IMG/VR virus record: IMGVR_UViG_3300047546_000412
Location: 1 to 29,919 of that record
Length of the DNA: 29,919 nucleotides
Origin: a virus
Reading direction: 5' to 3' (one strand)
Both the position numbers and the translations under genes were made by a program. The notes beneath the pieces were generated by a model, which worked only from the letters and a program-made list of their open reading frames with translations, was not told where the DNA came from and did not search any database. This document shows, in pieces, positions 1 to 8,811 of this stretch. Every line of letters begins with the position of its first letter. Position 1 is the stretch's first letter.

Positions 1-239
1 TATTTGGCAACACATCTGTAACTGCTCCAGATGCAACAAGCATTACAAAGGTAGGAATTGAAGTTACTGCAGGTGCTGGCGGACCAGCTACTGTATATTT
101 TGATGGACTTAGAATTAATGATGAGGATACATTTGATCCACAATATGGACTAATTGCTAGAAGTGTTTTAACAACACCGCTTCAAAAGCCTTCTGGACGT
201 CCAGTAGATATCGAGTATAAATTAGAATTGGTGTTCTAA
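1..239 (+). CDS. C-terminal fragment of a phage tail/minor structural protein (cut by window start)
   Basis: An open frame enters from the left edge (first full codon at base 3) and stops with TAA at 237-239, directly before the ATG of the next gene. The visible 78 residues read as a beta-rich segment with a VYFDGLRINDED stretch, like the edge of a concanavalin/LamG-type carbohydrate-binding fold. They end in a PVDIEYKLEL tail rich in charged residues. Many phage baseplate and tail-tip proteins end in such a fold. Being immediately followed by two giant FN3 tail proteins supports a tail or adsorption role. The N-terminus is missing, so the full function cannot be judged. Confidence 0.7.
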   Translation, partial: FGNTSVTAPDATSITKVGIEVTAGAGGPATVYFDGLRINDEDTFDPQYGLIARSVLTTPLQKPSGRPVDIEYKLELVF

Positions 240-3083
240 ATGGCAGACACACTAGAATTATCTGGTCAATATATACCAAAAGATTTGAGAATTACATCTC
301 AACCTGATGCGGTAGATAAAAATAAATTTCAAGTAGTTATTGCAAATTTAAAAATTGATAAATCATTAGTTTTTCAATTTCAATATGTTTTCCCAGACGG
401 AGAAGTAAGTGAATGGTCTCCAGGATATAATTTAAATACATCTACCGAGCAAGTTCCTGGCGCACCTGCCGCAACAGTTCCTTTAACAGCTATAGGAAGT
501 ATTCCTGTTACACTTTCTGCATTTCCAGCAAATGCGAAGCGTGTAGATATTTATATTATTGGTGGAGTATATGGAACTGGCAAAGTTGCTGATAGTTTTT
601 TTGGAGCGGGAACAAAAAATATACCAGTAGTTGCTGGCGTATACCAAGTAAGTCTTATAACAGTAACTCCTTCTGGTATAAATGGAGATCCTACAAATAC
701 TTTTACAATTACTATTTCTAATGTTGCTTCAGAAGATTCTACTGCTCCAGACCCAATAGCAAATGGAATAGTTACTGGAGGAGTTCATCCACAAGACCCT
801 AGTGGACAATTAGGATATTTAAATATTGCAGTAACAAATACGACAATCCCAGCGGACTTTGCAGGATATATTGTAAAAATTGTCGGCGGAACAAATACTT
901 GGAATCAAACATTTGATAGTAAAGTTGCTCTATCTAATTTGTATATAACTGGTGGACTATTTGTAGGACAGTCCTATACTTTGTCAGTTGCAACTACTGA
1001 TGGTAAAAATGTATCTAACTATGTAACATGTACTCCAGCGCCATATACAATTACAGATACAAGATCAAATTCTAGTACGGTAACTGGTTCGTTATCCTTT
1101 TCAGCAACAGACTCAATTCTTACAGTTTCATGGACAGCTTCTACAGATGCATATGTAGATTCATATAGAGTTCAATTAACTTCAAATGCCGATACAACAT
1201 TTGCTACACCACTTCAAACTGTATACAGTAAAGGTACTACTGCCACATTTGGAGGCTTAGATGCAGGAACAACATATCGCATTAGAGTAACAACTAAATA
1301 TGGAGGATCTACTGGAGCATTAAGTACATCTCACACAACTGGAACAGTTACATTAGATGCTTCTGGAGCAATTAGTGATGGGATAGCTCCAACAACAAAT
1401 CCAGCGCTCACATCTAGCATGGTTAAATCTTTGTTCGGCGCTTTTGCAATAACGTTTCCGCCAATAACAAACTCGGATGCAGTAACATATGAAGTATTTA
1501 TTAAGCCTACAAATTCTACTGGAATTGTAGATAATGCCTATAAAGTTTTAGAAGTTGGCGGCACATTTGCAGTAGTTAAAACTCTTGCTGATAGAACAAC
1601 AGCTCTTTCATATGGTACAGATTACTATATTGCAATTCGAGCCAAAGATAATGATGGAATATCAACAGGCACTGTAACTCCAGTTGGTCCAATTCAAACA
1701 CTTCAGGTTGCAAACGCAGATCTTGCAGCAGATTCAGTATATGCAAATAATATTAAGGCTGGAGAAATTGATGCTACTAAGCTAGTATCTGATGTAGTTC
1801 TTGCAAGTCAAAAAATTACAGTTGGTTCAAATACGGCTTTAGATCGTGTTCGGCTAGATGCTACAAATGCAACAGTTTCTGGGCAAGCAGTAAGTTCAAG
1901 AATTTATATTGGCGGAGGAAATTATTATGATACTGCCAGCCCATTCTATGCTGATAATCTTGGAAGACTCAGTATTGGTCAAGCATTAAAATTTGAATCT
2001 GGTGCATTAACAATAAATGGTTCTGGAACATTTACTGGAACAGTAACTGCAGGTGCTGGACTAAATATAGTAAAACTAGGTAGCGATGTAAATGGAACTA
2101 ATGATGGTATTTATATTGGAGCTACTGGAGATTATATTTATGCTGATGGAACATTAAGATTAGGTAATGGAAATATTACTTATTCAAATGGCACATTAGC
2201 AGTACAAGGAAATATTACAGCTAATTCAATAGCTGCTAACACCAGCCTTGCTGGATTAAGTATTACGGGAACTACAGGGACATTTGGTGGGGTTACAATA
2301 AACTCATCAGGTATAACTTCAACTAATTTTAGTGTAACCTCTACTGGTATTCTTAGTGCAGCTGCAGGAAATATTGGCGGATGGACAATCAATTCCACAC
2401 AATTAAGAAGTAATGCTGCAAACTATATTTCATTAAATCCATTAACTCCAAAAATAGCTTTAGTCCAGGGTGGAACATTAAATCCTACAACTGGTCTTTA
2501 CGAAGGCGGAACAGAAAAAATAATCATTGATCCAGTAGAAGGAATTAAAGATTCTGCTGGAAATTTCACCTTAACTCCTTCTGGTAATTTAACATTAAAA
2601 GGATCTATTCAATCTGGATCTACTATTACTGGAGCTATTATTCAATCTTCTGGAAATACTTATGTAAAAATTGATGGAGTAAGTTATCCTGGAACAGTAC
2701 AGCTTTATGCTAATGGATATGCAAATCCAGGAATTATAGATGTTAGCGGCAGCTACCCAACAAATCAGTATGTTCTTGGACAGTTAGTTATAAAGCCACC
2801 AATTGCTACTGGACATAGTGCTCCAACATTTAGAATGTTTTCAGGATCTTCTGGAGGATTTGTTTATTTAGAATCAGGGGCTACAACTATTGGGGATGTC
2901 AATAGTGCAACATCAAATGGAGTTTTGGCTGGCTGGTGGAAATTAAATAATACTGGCGGTCTTGTTCCAGATTTAAGTGGATTAAAAAATATTGCAGCTT
3001 TTCAAGGTTTTGGACCACCAATTAGTGGTTCACTAGCAGATTCTGGCACTCAAGTCGGAGACATAGTTTTATACTACACATAG
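240..3083 (+). CDS. Large tail appendage / tail-tip protein with fibronectin type III domains
   Basis: 947 residues, starting at the base after the previous stop codon. The first half is a run of beta-sandwich modules of FN3 type, with alternating hydrophobics, W/Y cores and YRIRVTTKYG- and YYIAIRAKD-like strands (about residues 280-375 and 385-490). Around residues 490-530 is a segment of the form ADLAADSVYANNIKAGEIDATKL, seen at the junction of FN3 and C-terminal fibre regions in many siphophage tail-tip (gpJ-like) proteins. Beyond about residue 530 the chain is a Gly/Thr/Ser-rich fibre with repeated GxLTxxGxI strands. Expected role: part of the distal tail contacting the host envelope. The tail identity is firm; the exact part is inferred. 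Confidence 0.8.
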   Translation: MADTLELSGQYIPKDLRITSQPDAVDKNKFQVVIANLKIDKSLVFQFQYVFPDGEVSEWSPGYNLNTSTEQVPGAPAATVPLTAIGSIPVTLSAFPANAKRVDIYIIGGVYGTGKVADSFFGAGTKNIPVVAGVYQVSLITVTPSGINGDPTNTFTITISNVASEDSTAPDPIANGIVTGGVHPQDPSGQLGYLNIAVTNTTIPADFAGYIVKIVGGTNTWNQTFDSKVALSNLYITGGLFVGQSYTLSVATTDGKNVSNYVTCTPAPYTITDTRSNSSTVTGSLSFSATDSILTVSWTASTDAYVDSYRVQLTSNADTTFATPLQTVYSKGTTATFGGLDAGTTYRIRVTTKYGGSTGALSTSHTTGTVTLDASGAISDGIAPTTNPALTSSMVKSLFGAFAITFPPITNSDAVTYEVFIKPTNSTGIVDNAYKVLEVGGTFAVVKTLADRTTALSYGTDYYIAIRAKDNDGISTGTVTPVGPIQTLQVANADLAADSVYANNIKAGEIDATKLVSDVVLASQKITVGSNTALDRVRLDATNATVSGQAVSSRIYIGGGNYYDTASPFYADNLGRLSIGQALKFESGALTINGSGTFTGTVTAGAGLNIVKLGSDVNGTNDGIYIGATGDYIYADGTLRLGNGNITYSNGTLAVQGNITANSIAANTSLAGLSITGTTGTFGGVTINSSGITSTNFSVTSTGILSAAAGNIGGWTINSTQLRSNAANYISLNPLTPKIALVQGGTLNPTTGLYEGGTEKIIIDPVEGIKDSAGNFTLTPSGNLTLKGSIQSGSTITGAIIQSSGNTYVKIDGVSYPGTVQLYANGYANPGIIDVSGSYPTNQYVLGQLVIKPPIATGHSAPTFRMFSGSSGGFVYLESGATTIGDVNSATSNGVLAGWWKLNNTGGLVPDLSGLKNIAAFQGFGPPISGSLADSGTQVGDIVLYYT

Positions 3084-3092
3084 TGAGAATTT

Positions 3093-6000
3093 ATGTATAT
3101 TAGAATAAATAACTCTTCAAACATGTCCAGCCGATGGAAAGCAATTTCACAATTTTATATTAAAAGAGCGGGACAATGGGATCGCATACGTCAAGGATAT
3201 ATTAGAGTCAATAATTCATCAACCATGTCTAGCAGATGGAAAAGATTTTATTACGAAGCCAACTTGCCTACACAAACAACTGCTCCTACAATTAGAACAA
3301 CAAATAATTCTGGCACTGGAACGATATATGATGGGCCAGTAGCAACAAGTCCTAGGTATTTAAATGACGACCTTTTTGGAAAAGATGGAACGTATTCAAA
3401 CTATACTTCTATATATGGAAGAAGATTTAGTAGAGGATCTACATCCGATGCTACTTCAAGAACAACAATTGTAAATGATGATAGGTTTACATCTGCTGGT
3501 GGAGTTACTACAGCAATGCGTACCGCATGCGATGAACAGTTTTTATTTTATGAATTAACAGTTTCAAATGGTGGAGATGATCAAATTTATCCAGTTTCTA
3601 GTCCAATTAAAATGATTAAAAACTTTCCTAATTTAATAGATTGTGGGTGGACAGATGTAGAACAAGTAGGAACACAGTTAAATTTTAATTATAGTATAGA
3701 AAATTATTATTATAATAGTATAGAGCCTAGCTCTTCTTATATAAGATGGTGGAGGTCTACCAATACAAATCCTGGAGGCACACTATTAAAAGAAGAAACA
3801 ATTACTGCCACTACTACTGGAACTCCAAGTTCTACGTCTAGATCAGGAACAAGTTCTTATACCCCGACTTCTTCCGACCTTGGATATTACATAGTAGCTG
3901 AAATTATTGCAGTAAGTTCATATACCAGACATAACGGTTATACCGATAATTATTCCCTTGCCTCTTTTCCAACAGGTGGAGTTATAACTGGTCCACTAGA
4001 ATTTTCTAGCATTGCAGTAAAAGATTATTATGGAAATAAAGGTTTGGATAATAGAGATAGATGGCCAACTGGAACTTTAAATCAATATACTGGAACTGTT
4101 AGTGGATGGAATTCAGGCACTGTTTTAAGAATTAGATATAGAATATATAATTTTGATACTGGATTATATTGGAAACCGTCTACTGGGACTCAGACTACTG
4201 CATCTGCTGCATGGGATTCATGGAATAGTGATGGAAGCGGTAATGGATATATAAGCAACGTTTCTGTTAGCGGTGGAACTGCAACATTTTATGATTATTT
4301 TAGTCTAGATCAAACTAAATTTAATGGTGGAGGTTCTGGACCAACATGGTGGCTTGAAATAGAATTAAGTGCATTAAGAAACGGAACAAGAATATTCTAT
4401 AATAGTAGCAATCTAATTCCAGAAACATATTATATTTCAAAAAGAATTGATCCTACAGTTTCAGTAAGTCCATCTACTGTTGGATTAGATACAAATGTAA
4501 CTATATCTGGAACATTTGCTGGATTTCCAGCAACACCATCTACAAATGCTTATCCAAGACAATATAGGGTGGATTATGGAGACGGAACAGATAGCGGTTG
4601 GTTGCCTGTAGGAGAATGGACAAACGGAACATTAAACCCTACGTATAGTTTAACAAAATCATATAGCACTGCTGGAACATATACCATAAGAACACGCTCT
4701 ATTCCTTTTGGTACAGAAGCAACAACAACTGTTACTGTTGCAACAACTCCAACAAATACAGTTGCTCCTACATTAACAACAGATACTGGAAATTTTTCAG
4801 CTGGATCAGTAATTACAATAAACCCTGGAACATGGACTGGAACTAATTCATACGGATACCAATTGCTTGTGTCTACATCCACGCCAGTACCAGATGGGTC
4901 TAGTACAAAAACTCTTACTGGAACAAATTTAAATCAATATACTATTACTTTAAATGATGCTAATGCTTCATCTTATTATTTTAGAGGTATAGTAACTGGA
5001 TATCAAAATTCAAATAAAACAGGACTTTCAGCAAGTGCATCGACTGCTACATCTGCAAGATCTACAATTAATCCAAGCACTACTATTTCAGTTGGAACCG
5101 CCACATCTAGCGGATTTACAATTAGTGGAACTGCATCTCCAGCATCATATACTGCCATTACTGAAATACAAATTTGGAATTCGTCGCAAACATCTCAAGT
5201 TGCTACTATTACAACAAGTCTTCCTACAATAAATACAACAACAGGAGCATGGTCATATGTCTGGACTGGCGGATCTGCCTCAACAACTTATTATGCAAAA
5301 GTAAAAATAAGATCTACAGATTCTGATCAAACTACTATTACAACTGGATTTGCAGGCCCTATTGCAACTTCGGCAGCTCTTACTACACCAACATCTTTAA
5401 CAGCAACAACTACTGATAGTAGTAAAATAAGATTAGAGTGGAGCGGTGGCGCTGGAGAAACATACATGCTATATTATCTTGGTAGCTCTAATTCTTGGCC
5501 ATCACAAGCATATACTGGTGCAGATTTTACAAGTACTTCATCTCCTTATGATTGGACCACAATGAGTAGGGGAACAGATTATTACTTTTGGGTAAGAGCA
5601 AGAAATGGTACAAGTCCTAATTTTACATATTCATCAAATTGGTATCCAGCACAAACAACTGGTATAAAAGGTAGGGCTCCATATTATGCTCCAGGAACCC
5701 CAACAGATTTTGCAACCACTGCAATTAAAGCAACTCAAGTTGATTTGAGTTGGACAGCTCCAACTACTTCTAGTACTCAAGATGCTGCAAGTGGTTATGA
5801 TATATATTATACTACTAGTACTACAGCTCCAAATGCTAATACTGCTGCAACTACTACATCAACAACTACTACAAAATCTATAACCAGCTTGACTTCAGAT
5901 ACAACATATTATTTTTATATACGAGCAACAAATGCTGACAATAAAAGCGGCTGGACTTCAGCACTTGAAGTAAAAACTAGATTAGCTATACCAAGTCCTT

Positions 6001-6554
6001 TATCGCATGTTAAAAGATATGTTTATAATTCTGACTTATCAAATACTTTAACAAGAGTTACATCTTCTCAAAAAAGACAGGATTGGTCGTATAGTGCCAG
6101 GGTTTGGTACGATTTAACTTGGGGTCCATCAGCAAATTCAACAGAGTATCAAATATACTTTGATACATCAACAGCATCACCACCAACAGATTCAAGCACA
6201 GAAGACTATACAAGTACTACTACTTCATATAGTGATTATTGGGATCAATATGATAGAGGAACAGTGGTATATTATTATTGGGTACGTGCAGTTAAAAGAC
6301 AAAGTGGTACTATTGTAAATACAAGTGAGTGGTCAAGTAGCACTGGAGGAGTATCTACAGCTACAGTTGTATCAGGACTTACTATCACACTTGTTAATAA
6401 TAGCACTGGTGCTACTTCTTCTGCTTCTCCAGGAAATACTGCTTTAACTTATTTATGGACTGGAGTATCAACTACAGCTTTACATTACTCTAGAATATCA
6501 GCAACAATTGCTGGAACTGCTTCTGGTACAGTAAGAAGCCCAGGAGCTGTATAA
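3093..6554 (+). CDS. Giant tail fibre/adhesin-like protein with PKD and FN3 domains
   Basis: 1153 residues, very rich in Ser, Thr, Asn and Gly. The N-terminus carries two copies of an RxNNSSxMSSRWK motif (about residues 4-16 and 38-50) flanking a GQWDRI segment. Similar short Trp motifs occur at the N-termini of phage tail proteins and may dock to the tail. A PKD-like domain lies at about residues 453-549 (YGDGT and YSTAGTYTI landmarks). FN3-like domains follow at about 766-860 and 867-962 (VDLSWTAP, TTYYFYIRATN), and another Trp/Tyr-rich module near 980-1100. Such multi-domain adhesins bind surface glycans. It sits 9 bp after the other tail protein and shares one base with the next gene (TAATG). 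Confidence 0.8.
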   Translation: MYIRINNSSNMSSRWKAISQFYIKRAGQWDRIRQGYIRVNNSSTMSSRWKRFYYEANLPTQTTAPTIRTTNNSGTGTIYDGPVATSPRYLNDDLFGKDGTYSNYTSIYGRRFSRGSTSDATSRTTIVNDDRFTSAGGVTTAMRTACDEQFLFYELTVSNGGDDQIYPVSSPIKMIKNFPNLIDCGWTDVEQVGTQLNFNYSIENYYYNSIEPSSSYIRWWRSTNTNPGGTLLKEETITATTTGTPSSTSRSGTSSYTPTSSDLGYYIVAEIIAVSSYTRHNGYTDNYSLASFPTGGVITGPLEFSSIAVKDYYGNKGLDNRDRWPTGTLNQYTGTVSGWNSGTVLRIRYRIYNFDTGLYWKPSTGTQTTASAAWDSWNSDGSGNGYISNVSVSGGTATFYDYFSLDQTKFNGGGSGPTWWLEIELSALRNGTRIFYNSSNLIPETYYISKRIDPTVSVSPSTVGLDTNVTISGTFAGFPATPSTNAYPRQYRVDYGDGTDSGWLPVGEWTNGTLNPTYSLTKSYSTAGTYTIRTRSIPFGTEATTTVTVATTPTNTVAPTLTTDTGNFSAGSVITINPGTWTGTNSYGYQLLVSTSTPVPDGSSTKTLTGTNLNQYTITLNDANASSYYFRGIVTGYQNSNKTGLSASASTATSARSTINPSTTISVGTATSSGFTISGTASPASYTAITEIQIWNSSQTSQVATITTSLPTINTTTGAWSYVWTGGSASTTYYAKVKIRSTDSDQTTITTGFAGPIATSAALTTPTSLTATTTDSSKIRLEWSGGAGETYMLYYLGSSNSWPSQAYTGADFTSTSSPYDWTTMSRGTDYYFWVRARNGTSPNFTYSSNWYPAQTTGIKGRAPYYAPGTPTDFATTAIKATQVDLSWTAPTTSSTQDAASGYDIYYTTSTTAPNANTAATTTSTTTTKSITSLTSDTTYYFYIRATNADNKSGWTSALEVKTRLAIPSPLSHVKRYVYNSDLSNTLTRVTSSQKRQDWSYSARVWYDLTWGPSANSTEYQIYFDTSTASPPTDSSTEDYTSTTTSYSDYWDQYDRGTVVYYYWVRAVKRQSGTIVNTSEWSSSTGGVSTATVVSGLTITLVNNSTGATSSASPGNTALTYLWTGVSTTALHYSRISATIAGTASGTVRSPGAV
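3099..3242 (+). repeat. Imperfect 42-bp direct repeat encoding the duplicated RxNNSSxMSSRWK motif
   Basis: Bases 3099-3140 and 3201-3242 align over 42 bp without gaps. They begin ATTAGA and end AGATGGAAA or CGATGGAAA, with changes mainly at third codon positions. The copies are 102 bp apart and in the same frame. The divergence pattern suggests an old in-frame duplication kept by selection on the protein motif. Confidence 0.75.
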
Positions 6555-6742
6555 TGATAAATAAACAAGATAAAGAAAAATTAATCAATTTAAAAATTGT
6601 TAAATTAAACAATTTTAAAAATCAAATATCTGAATCATTATTAGAAGATCCATCAGAGGGCAGAGCCTTAATGGCATCAGAAAGAATTAATGAATTAGAT
6701 AGACAAATTGAAGCATTGACTAATGCTTTAAAAATGCTATAA
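6554..6742 (+). CDS. Small coiled-coil protein of the tail-gene block
   Basis: 62 residues; the ATG shares one base with the stop codon of the giant tail gene (TAATG), so the two are probably translationally coupled. The protein is charged and almost wholly helical. Heptad-like spacing is visible in the second half (ERINELDRQIEALTNALKML). It has no Cys, no membrane segment and no motif I recognise. It is the first of three consecutive tiny helical proteins and resembles the second in layout: an N-terminal EK helix, a short D/P/S break, then a coiled coil. A small virion or assembly factor is plausible, but the function is unknown. Its TAA stop lies inside the -10 box of the next promoter. Confidence 0.7.
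   Translation: MINKQDKEKLINLKIVKLNNFKNQISESLLEDPSEGRALMASERINELDRQIEALTNALKML
6711..6728. promoter_or_regulatory. Dyad over the -35 region upstream of the 6761 gene (possible operator)
   Basis: A perfect 7-bp inverted repeat (AAGCATT / AATGCTT) separated by GACT, centred on the TTGACT -35 box. Read on the - strand it contains TTAGTCAA, also found in the dyad at 22583-22600. It could be a repressor or activator site. It lies inside coding sequence, so chance cannot be excluded. Confidence 0.35.
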
Positions 6743-6743
6743 T
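6716..6743 (+). promoter_or_regulatory. Sigma70-type promoter with extended -10
   Basis: TTGACT at 6716-6721, a 16-bp spacer ending in TGC, and TATAAT at 6738-6743. Both hexamers are near consensus. The predicted start is near 6750, leaving a leader of only about 11 nt that contains GGAGG of the strong AAAGGAGG ribosome site (6747-6754). The -10 overlaps the TAA of the upstream gene. Confidence 0.6.
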
Positions 6744-6760
6744 ATGAAAGGAGGCAAAAA

Positions 6761-6985
6761 ATGACCACATTGTTAAGTAATGAAGAAAAATCTAATATAG
6801 TTAATCAACATATTAAGTCTGTAGATTATTCTATATACGGTTATGAGCTTGATTTAATTCAAGCAAATGCTGTATCTTCACCAGATGCAGGACAAATTGC
6901 TGCTATCAATGAAAAAATCTCTGAGGCTAACGCTAAAAGAGCAGCATTAGTTGAAGAAAAAGATTCTTTAACTATAACAGAATAG
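6761..6985 (+). CDS. Small coiled-coil protein with a strong ribosome binding site
   Basis: 74 residues, predicted mostly alpha-helical. AAAGGAGG at 6747-6754 lies 6 bp before the ATG and is among the strongest ribosome sites in the window. With a near-consensus promoter just upstream, this suggests high expression. The C-terminal half (AAINEKISEANAKRAALVEE) has coiled-coil spacing. The overall plan resembles the preceding 62-residue protein, suggesting divergent paralogues. It has no membrane segment or cysteine. High expression and position at the end of the tail block fit a small virion-associated or host-directed protein. I do not recognise a family. Confidence 0.7.
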   Translation: MTTLLSNEEKSNIVNQHIKSVDYSIYGYELDLIQANAVSSPDAGQIAAINEKISEANAKRAALVEEKDSLTITE

Positions 6986-6993
6986 GAATATAA

Positions 6994-7179
6994 ATGGCAG
7001 ACAAAGCGGAATTAGTTATTACCGCCCTACAACAGCGCATAGGAGAGATTGTATCTAATTATGAAACTCAGATTGCAATTTTACGGGCAGAAATTACTAA
7101 GCTTATGGAAGAGAAGCAGGCAAAGGATGAGGCTGTTCAAAACTACGAAGAGCACCTTAACAATATCGCAACCAACTAA
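6994..7179 (+). CDS. Small coiled-coil protein (third of a trio)
   Basis: 61 residues, starting 8 bp after the previous stop with GGAATA as a modest ribosome site. Nearly all of it is one amphipathic helix with regular hydrophobic spacing (LVITALQQRIGEIV, then YETQIAILRAEITKLMEEK), so a parallel coiled coil is likely. It overlaps the start of the next gene by about 53 bp in the +1 frame. Function unknown. Its place between tail proteins and a surface-type repeat protein suggests a small structural linker. Confidence 0.65.
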   Translation: MADKAELVITALQQRIGEIVSNYETQIAILRAEITKLMEEKQAKDEAVQNYEEHLNNIATN

Positions 7180-7525
7180 TTTCCCATCTGGTCTAGCAGT
7201 TAAGACTGACAAAGGCACATATTGGATTAAAGATGGAAAGCGCTATAAATTGATTTCAGATAGAGCCGCCCAGTCTTGGTGCTTTACCACGGTAAATGCA
7301 ACTGAGGCGGCTTTGTCAGGAATTAAACTAGTAGGCAAACTAGGATTTCGAGACGGTACTTTGATCAAGAACATAGCAGATGGTAAAATGTATCTAGTAT
7401 CTCAGAATAAACTAAGGCACATAGTTGACCCAGATATATTTGACCGCTATGGATTAAATAGATCTAATCTAGTTGAAGTATCTGAAACAGAAATAAAAGC
7501 ACACGATATAGGAGAAGCACTTTAA
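7127..7525 (+). CDS. Small appendage-type protein with a surface-protein KRxI/FxxYG repeat
   Basis: About 132 residues from the ATG at 7127, chosen because the frame upstream only mirrors the previous gene. The ribosome site is weak (AGG at 7118-7120). The core has two related units: one with TYWIKDGKRYKLISDRAAQSW, and one with MYLVSQNKLRHIVDPDIFDRYGL followed by VSETEIKAHDIGEAL. The pattern xYLIxxGxxRxI...FxxxG...V.xV...L....G..L recurs in bacterial cell-surface proteins. In a phage tail block it probably marks a small beta-rich tail or adsorption component. TAATG coupling links it to the next gene. A start further upstream cannot be excluded. Confidence 0.65.
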   Translation: MRLFKTTKSTLTISQPTNFPSGLAVKTDKGTYWIKDGKRYKLISDRAAQSWCFTTVNATEAALSGIKLVGKLGFRDGTLIKNIADGKMYLVSQNKLRHIVDPDIFDRYGLNRSNLVEVSETEIKAHDIGEAL

Positions 7526-7929
7526 TGGGAGCATTTGATGACGGTACACCACTAGATGCCGCTGCATTGCAGGATCTAGATAGAAGGCTAACAGAGGTAA
7601 AGTCTAGTATTCCCAAAATTGGACAGACAGTTATTAATAATAATACATCTGTTACAGAAGTAAAAGCTAAGCACATCTTTGGAGGACTTGCTCCTTTAAC
7701 TGGTAAATTAACTGCTGGCGGAAGAACTGGATTTTCTATTGAGTGGAAAGCAGACTCACAACCAATTTCAGTAGTAATTACACCGATGCTTGCTGGCGGT
7801 GCAAAGGCAAGCCTTACAGTTTATGTTGAAAGCATGAATCAAAATGGATGTAAGGGTTACGTATATACAGCAAAGGGAGATACTCCCCCAACAAATCTAG
7901 GGCTACAATATTTAGTAATTTGCTCTTGA
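7525..7929 (+). CDS. Probable small virion structural protein (last gene of the tail block)
   Basis: 134 residues; the ATG shares one base with the previous stop. The N-terminus is helical (DAAALQDLDRRLTEVKSSIPK). It is followed by a Thr/Val-rich segment (about 38-50) and a beta-sandwich-like C-terminal half rich in Gly, Val and Thr (about 52-134). A helix joined to a beta sandwich is common in small phage tail or capsid decoration proteins. I do not recognise a family. Its TGA stop lies inside the TTGACA -35 box of the promoter for the replication block, so this is the boundary between virion genes and replication genes. Confidence 0.65.
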   Translation: MGAFDDGTPLDAAALQDLDRRLTEVKSSIPKIGQTVINNNTSVTEVKAKHIFGGLAPLTGKLTAGGRTGFSIEWKADSQPISVVITPMLAGGAKASLTVYVESMNQNGCKGYVYTAKGDTPPTNLGLQYLVICS

Positions 7930-7953
7930 CAGCATAGTTCAATATGCTACAAT
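7926..7953 (+). promoter_or_regulatory. Consensus promoter at the virion/replication boundary
   Basis: TTGACA at 7926-7931, a 16-bp spacer ending in TGC, and TACAAT at 7948-7953. The spacer is itself an imperfect dyad (GCATA...TATGC, 7932-7947). The predicted start is near 7960. It faces the whole replication block and is the strongest match to consensus in the window. Confidence 0.7.
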
Positions 7954-7965
7954 TCAATTTATACT

Positions 7966-7989
7966 AGGTCATGACAACATGACCTTTTT
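7966..7989 (+). terminator. Hairpin with T-tract between promoter and first replication gene (terminator or attenuator)
   Basis: A perfect 8-bp stem (AGGTCATG / CATGACCT) with loop ACAA, followed by TTTTT at 7985-7989 (the first T is the last stem base). It would terminate readthrough from the tail genes. Because it lies just downstream of the predicted start site near 7960, it would also sit in the leader of the replication transcript. Confidence 0.6.
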
Positions 7990-8004
7990 GACATAAGGAT
8001 TTAA

Positions 8005-8811
8005 ATGACAAACGATTTAAGGTGGATGCTATCATCCGACCAGCAATTCCCGTACCAAGATGATAAAATGATTAAGCTTTGGTTCGAGGTTATGAAGTGG
8101 TGGCAACCACATGTCGTAGATATTCTTGGCGACACTGACGATCAGGCATGCTATAGCAAATATACTGAAGGCAAATCTGCAGAATTTCTCAAAATGTATA
8201 AGGACCAAAATGGCGCAGCAATTGTTCCACTTATGCAACATGAGGCAAAGGGCGCAAGAGAATTCTACGCAATGAATCGAGAAATTGCAGGATCGGAAGC
8301 AGAATTATTTACTGCTCTAGGTAATCATGATATTCGTATCTTTAATTATATGGATGCTAAGCTTCCTGAATTTATGAATATTGTAACTCCAGAAGCGTTA
8401 TGGAATTTAGATTCTTTAGGATATAGTTATATTTATTACGATGCCCTTCCTAAGAAACGCTACGGAGATATCCATGTTCATCATGGTCTATCAGTAGCAG
8501 ACACGGGCGCAGTTCGTAAGGATATGAACGACCTACAGATATCTTTGATTCGTGGTCATTCACACAGAATGGCTGCACATTTCCAAACATATGAATTAAG
8601 AAATAAAGGTAAGGGTGAAACAATTCGTGGCTATGAAATTGGACACATGTGCGATCCTAAATCTCCTGGAATGAAATATTCTCAGCATCACGATTGGCAA
8701 AGAGGTTTTGCCGTAGCCCATATTGAGGGTGGTAAGTGGCCACACATTCAGTTAATTGAAGTGTCTCCAGATTACTCATGCGTTGTAGATGGGAAGTTCT
8801 TTAAAGTATGA
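8005..8811 (+). CDS. Calcineurin-like metallophosphoesterase
   Basis: 268 residues, with the full set of two-metal phosphoesterase motifs in order: SSDQQ (D12), GDTDD (42-46), GNHD (106-109), VHHG (158-161) and GHSH (184-187). The spacing matches the calcineurin-like family, so it is probably an active hydrolase of phosphodiesters, nucleotides or phosphoproteins. D-x-Q in place of the usual D-x-H at the first motif is a variation seen in some branches. The ribosome site AAGGA (7995-7999) is 5 bp before the ATG. It is the first gene after the boundary promoter and so probably expressed early. In phages such enzymes may act in DNA processing or nucleotide turnover; the substrate here is not known. 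Confidence 0.85.
   Translation: MTNDLRWMLSSDQQFPYQDDKMIKLWFEVMKWWQPHVVDILGDTDDQACYSKYTEGKSAEFLKMYKDQNGAAIVPLMQHEAKGAREFYAMNREIAGSEAELFTALGNHDIRIFNYMDAKLPEFMNIVTPEALWNLDSLGYSYIYYDALPKKRYGDIHVHHGLSVADTGAVRKDMNDLQISLIRGHSHRMAAHFQTYELRNKGKGETIRGYEIGHMCDPKSPGMKYSQHHDWQRGFAVAHIEGGKWPHIQLIEVSPDYSCVVDGKFFKV

Noticed and set aside
4574-4882. 102-residue Val-rich open frame on the - strand
   Set aside because: Mirror of the Thr-rich PKD region; Val-rich composition is the expected reverse reading of Thr codons.
7049-7179. Programmed +1 frameshift joining the 61-residue and 132-residue proteins
   Set aside because: No slippery sequence is visible near the stop, and the second gene has its own ATG at 7127.
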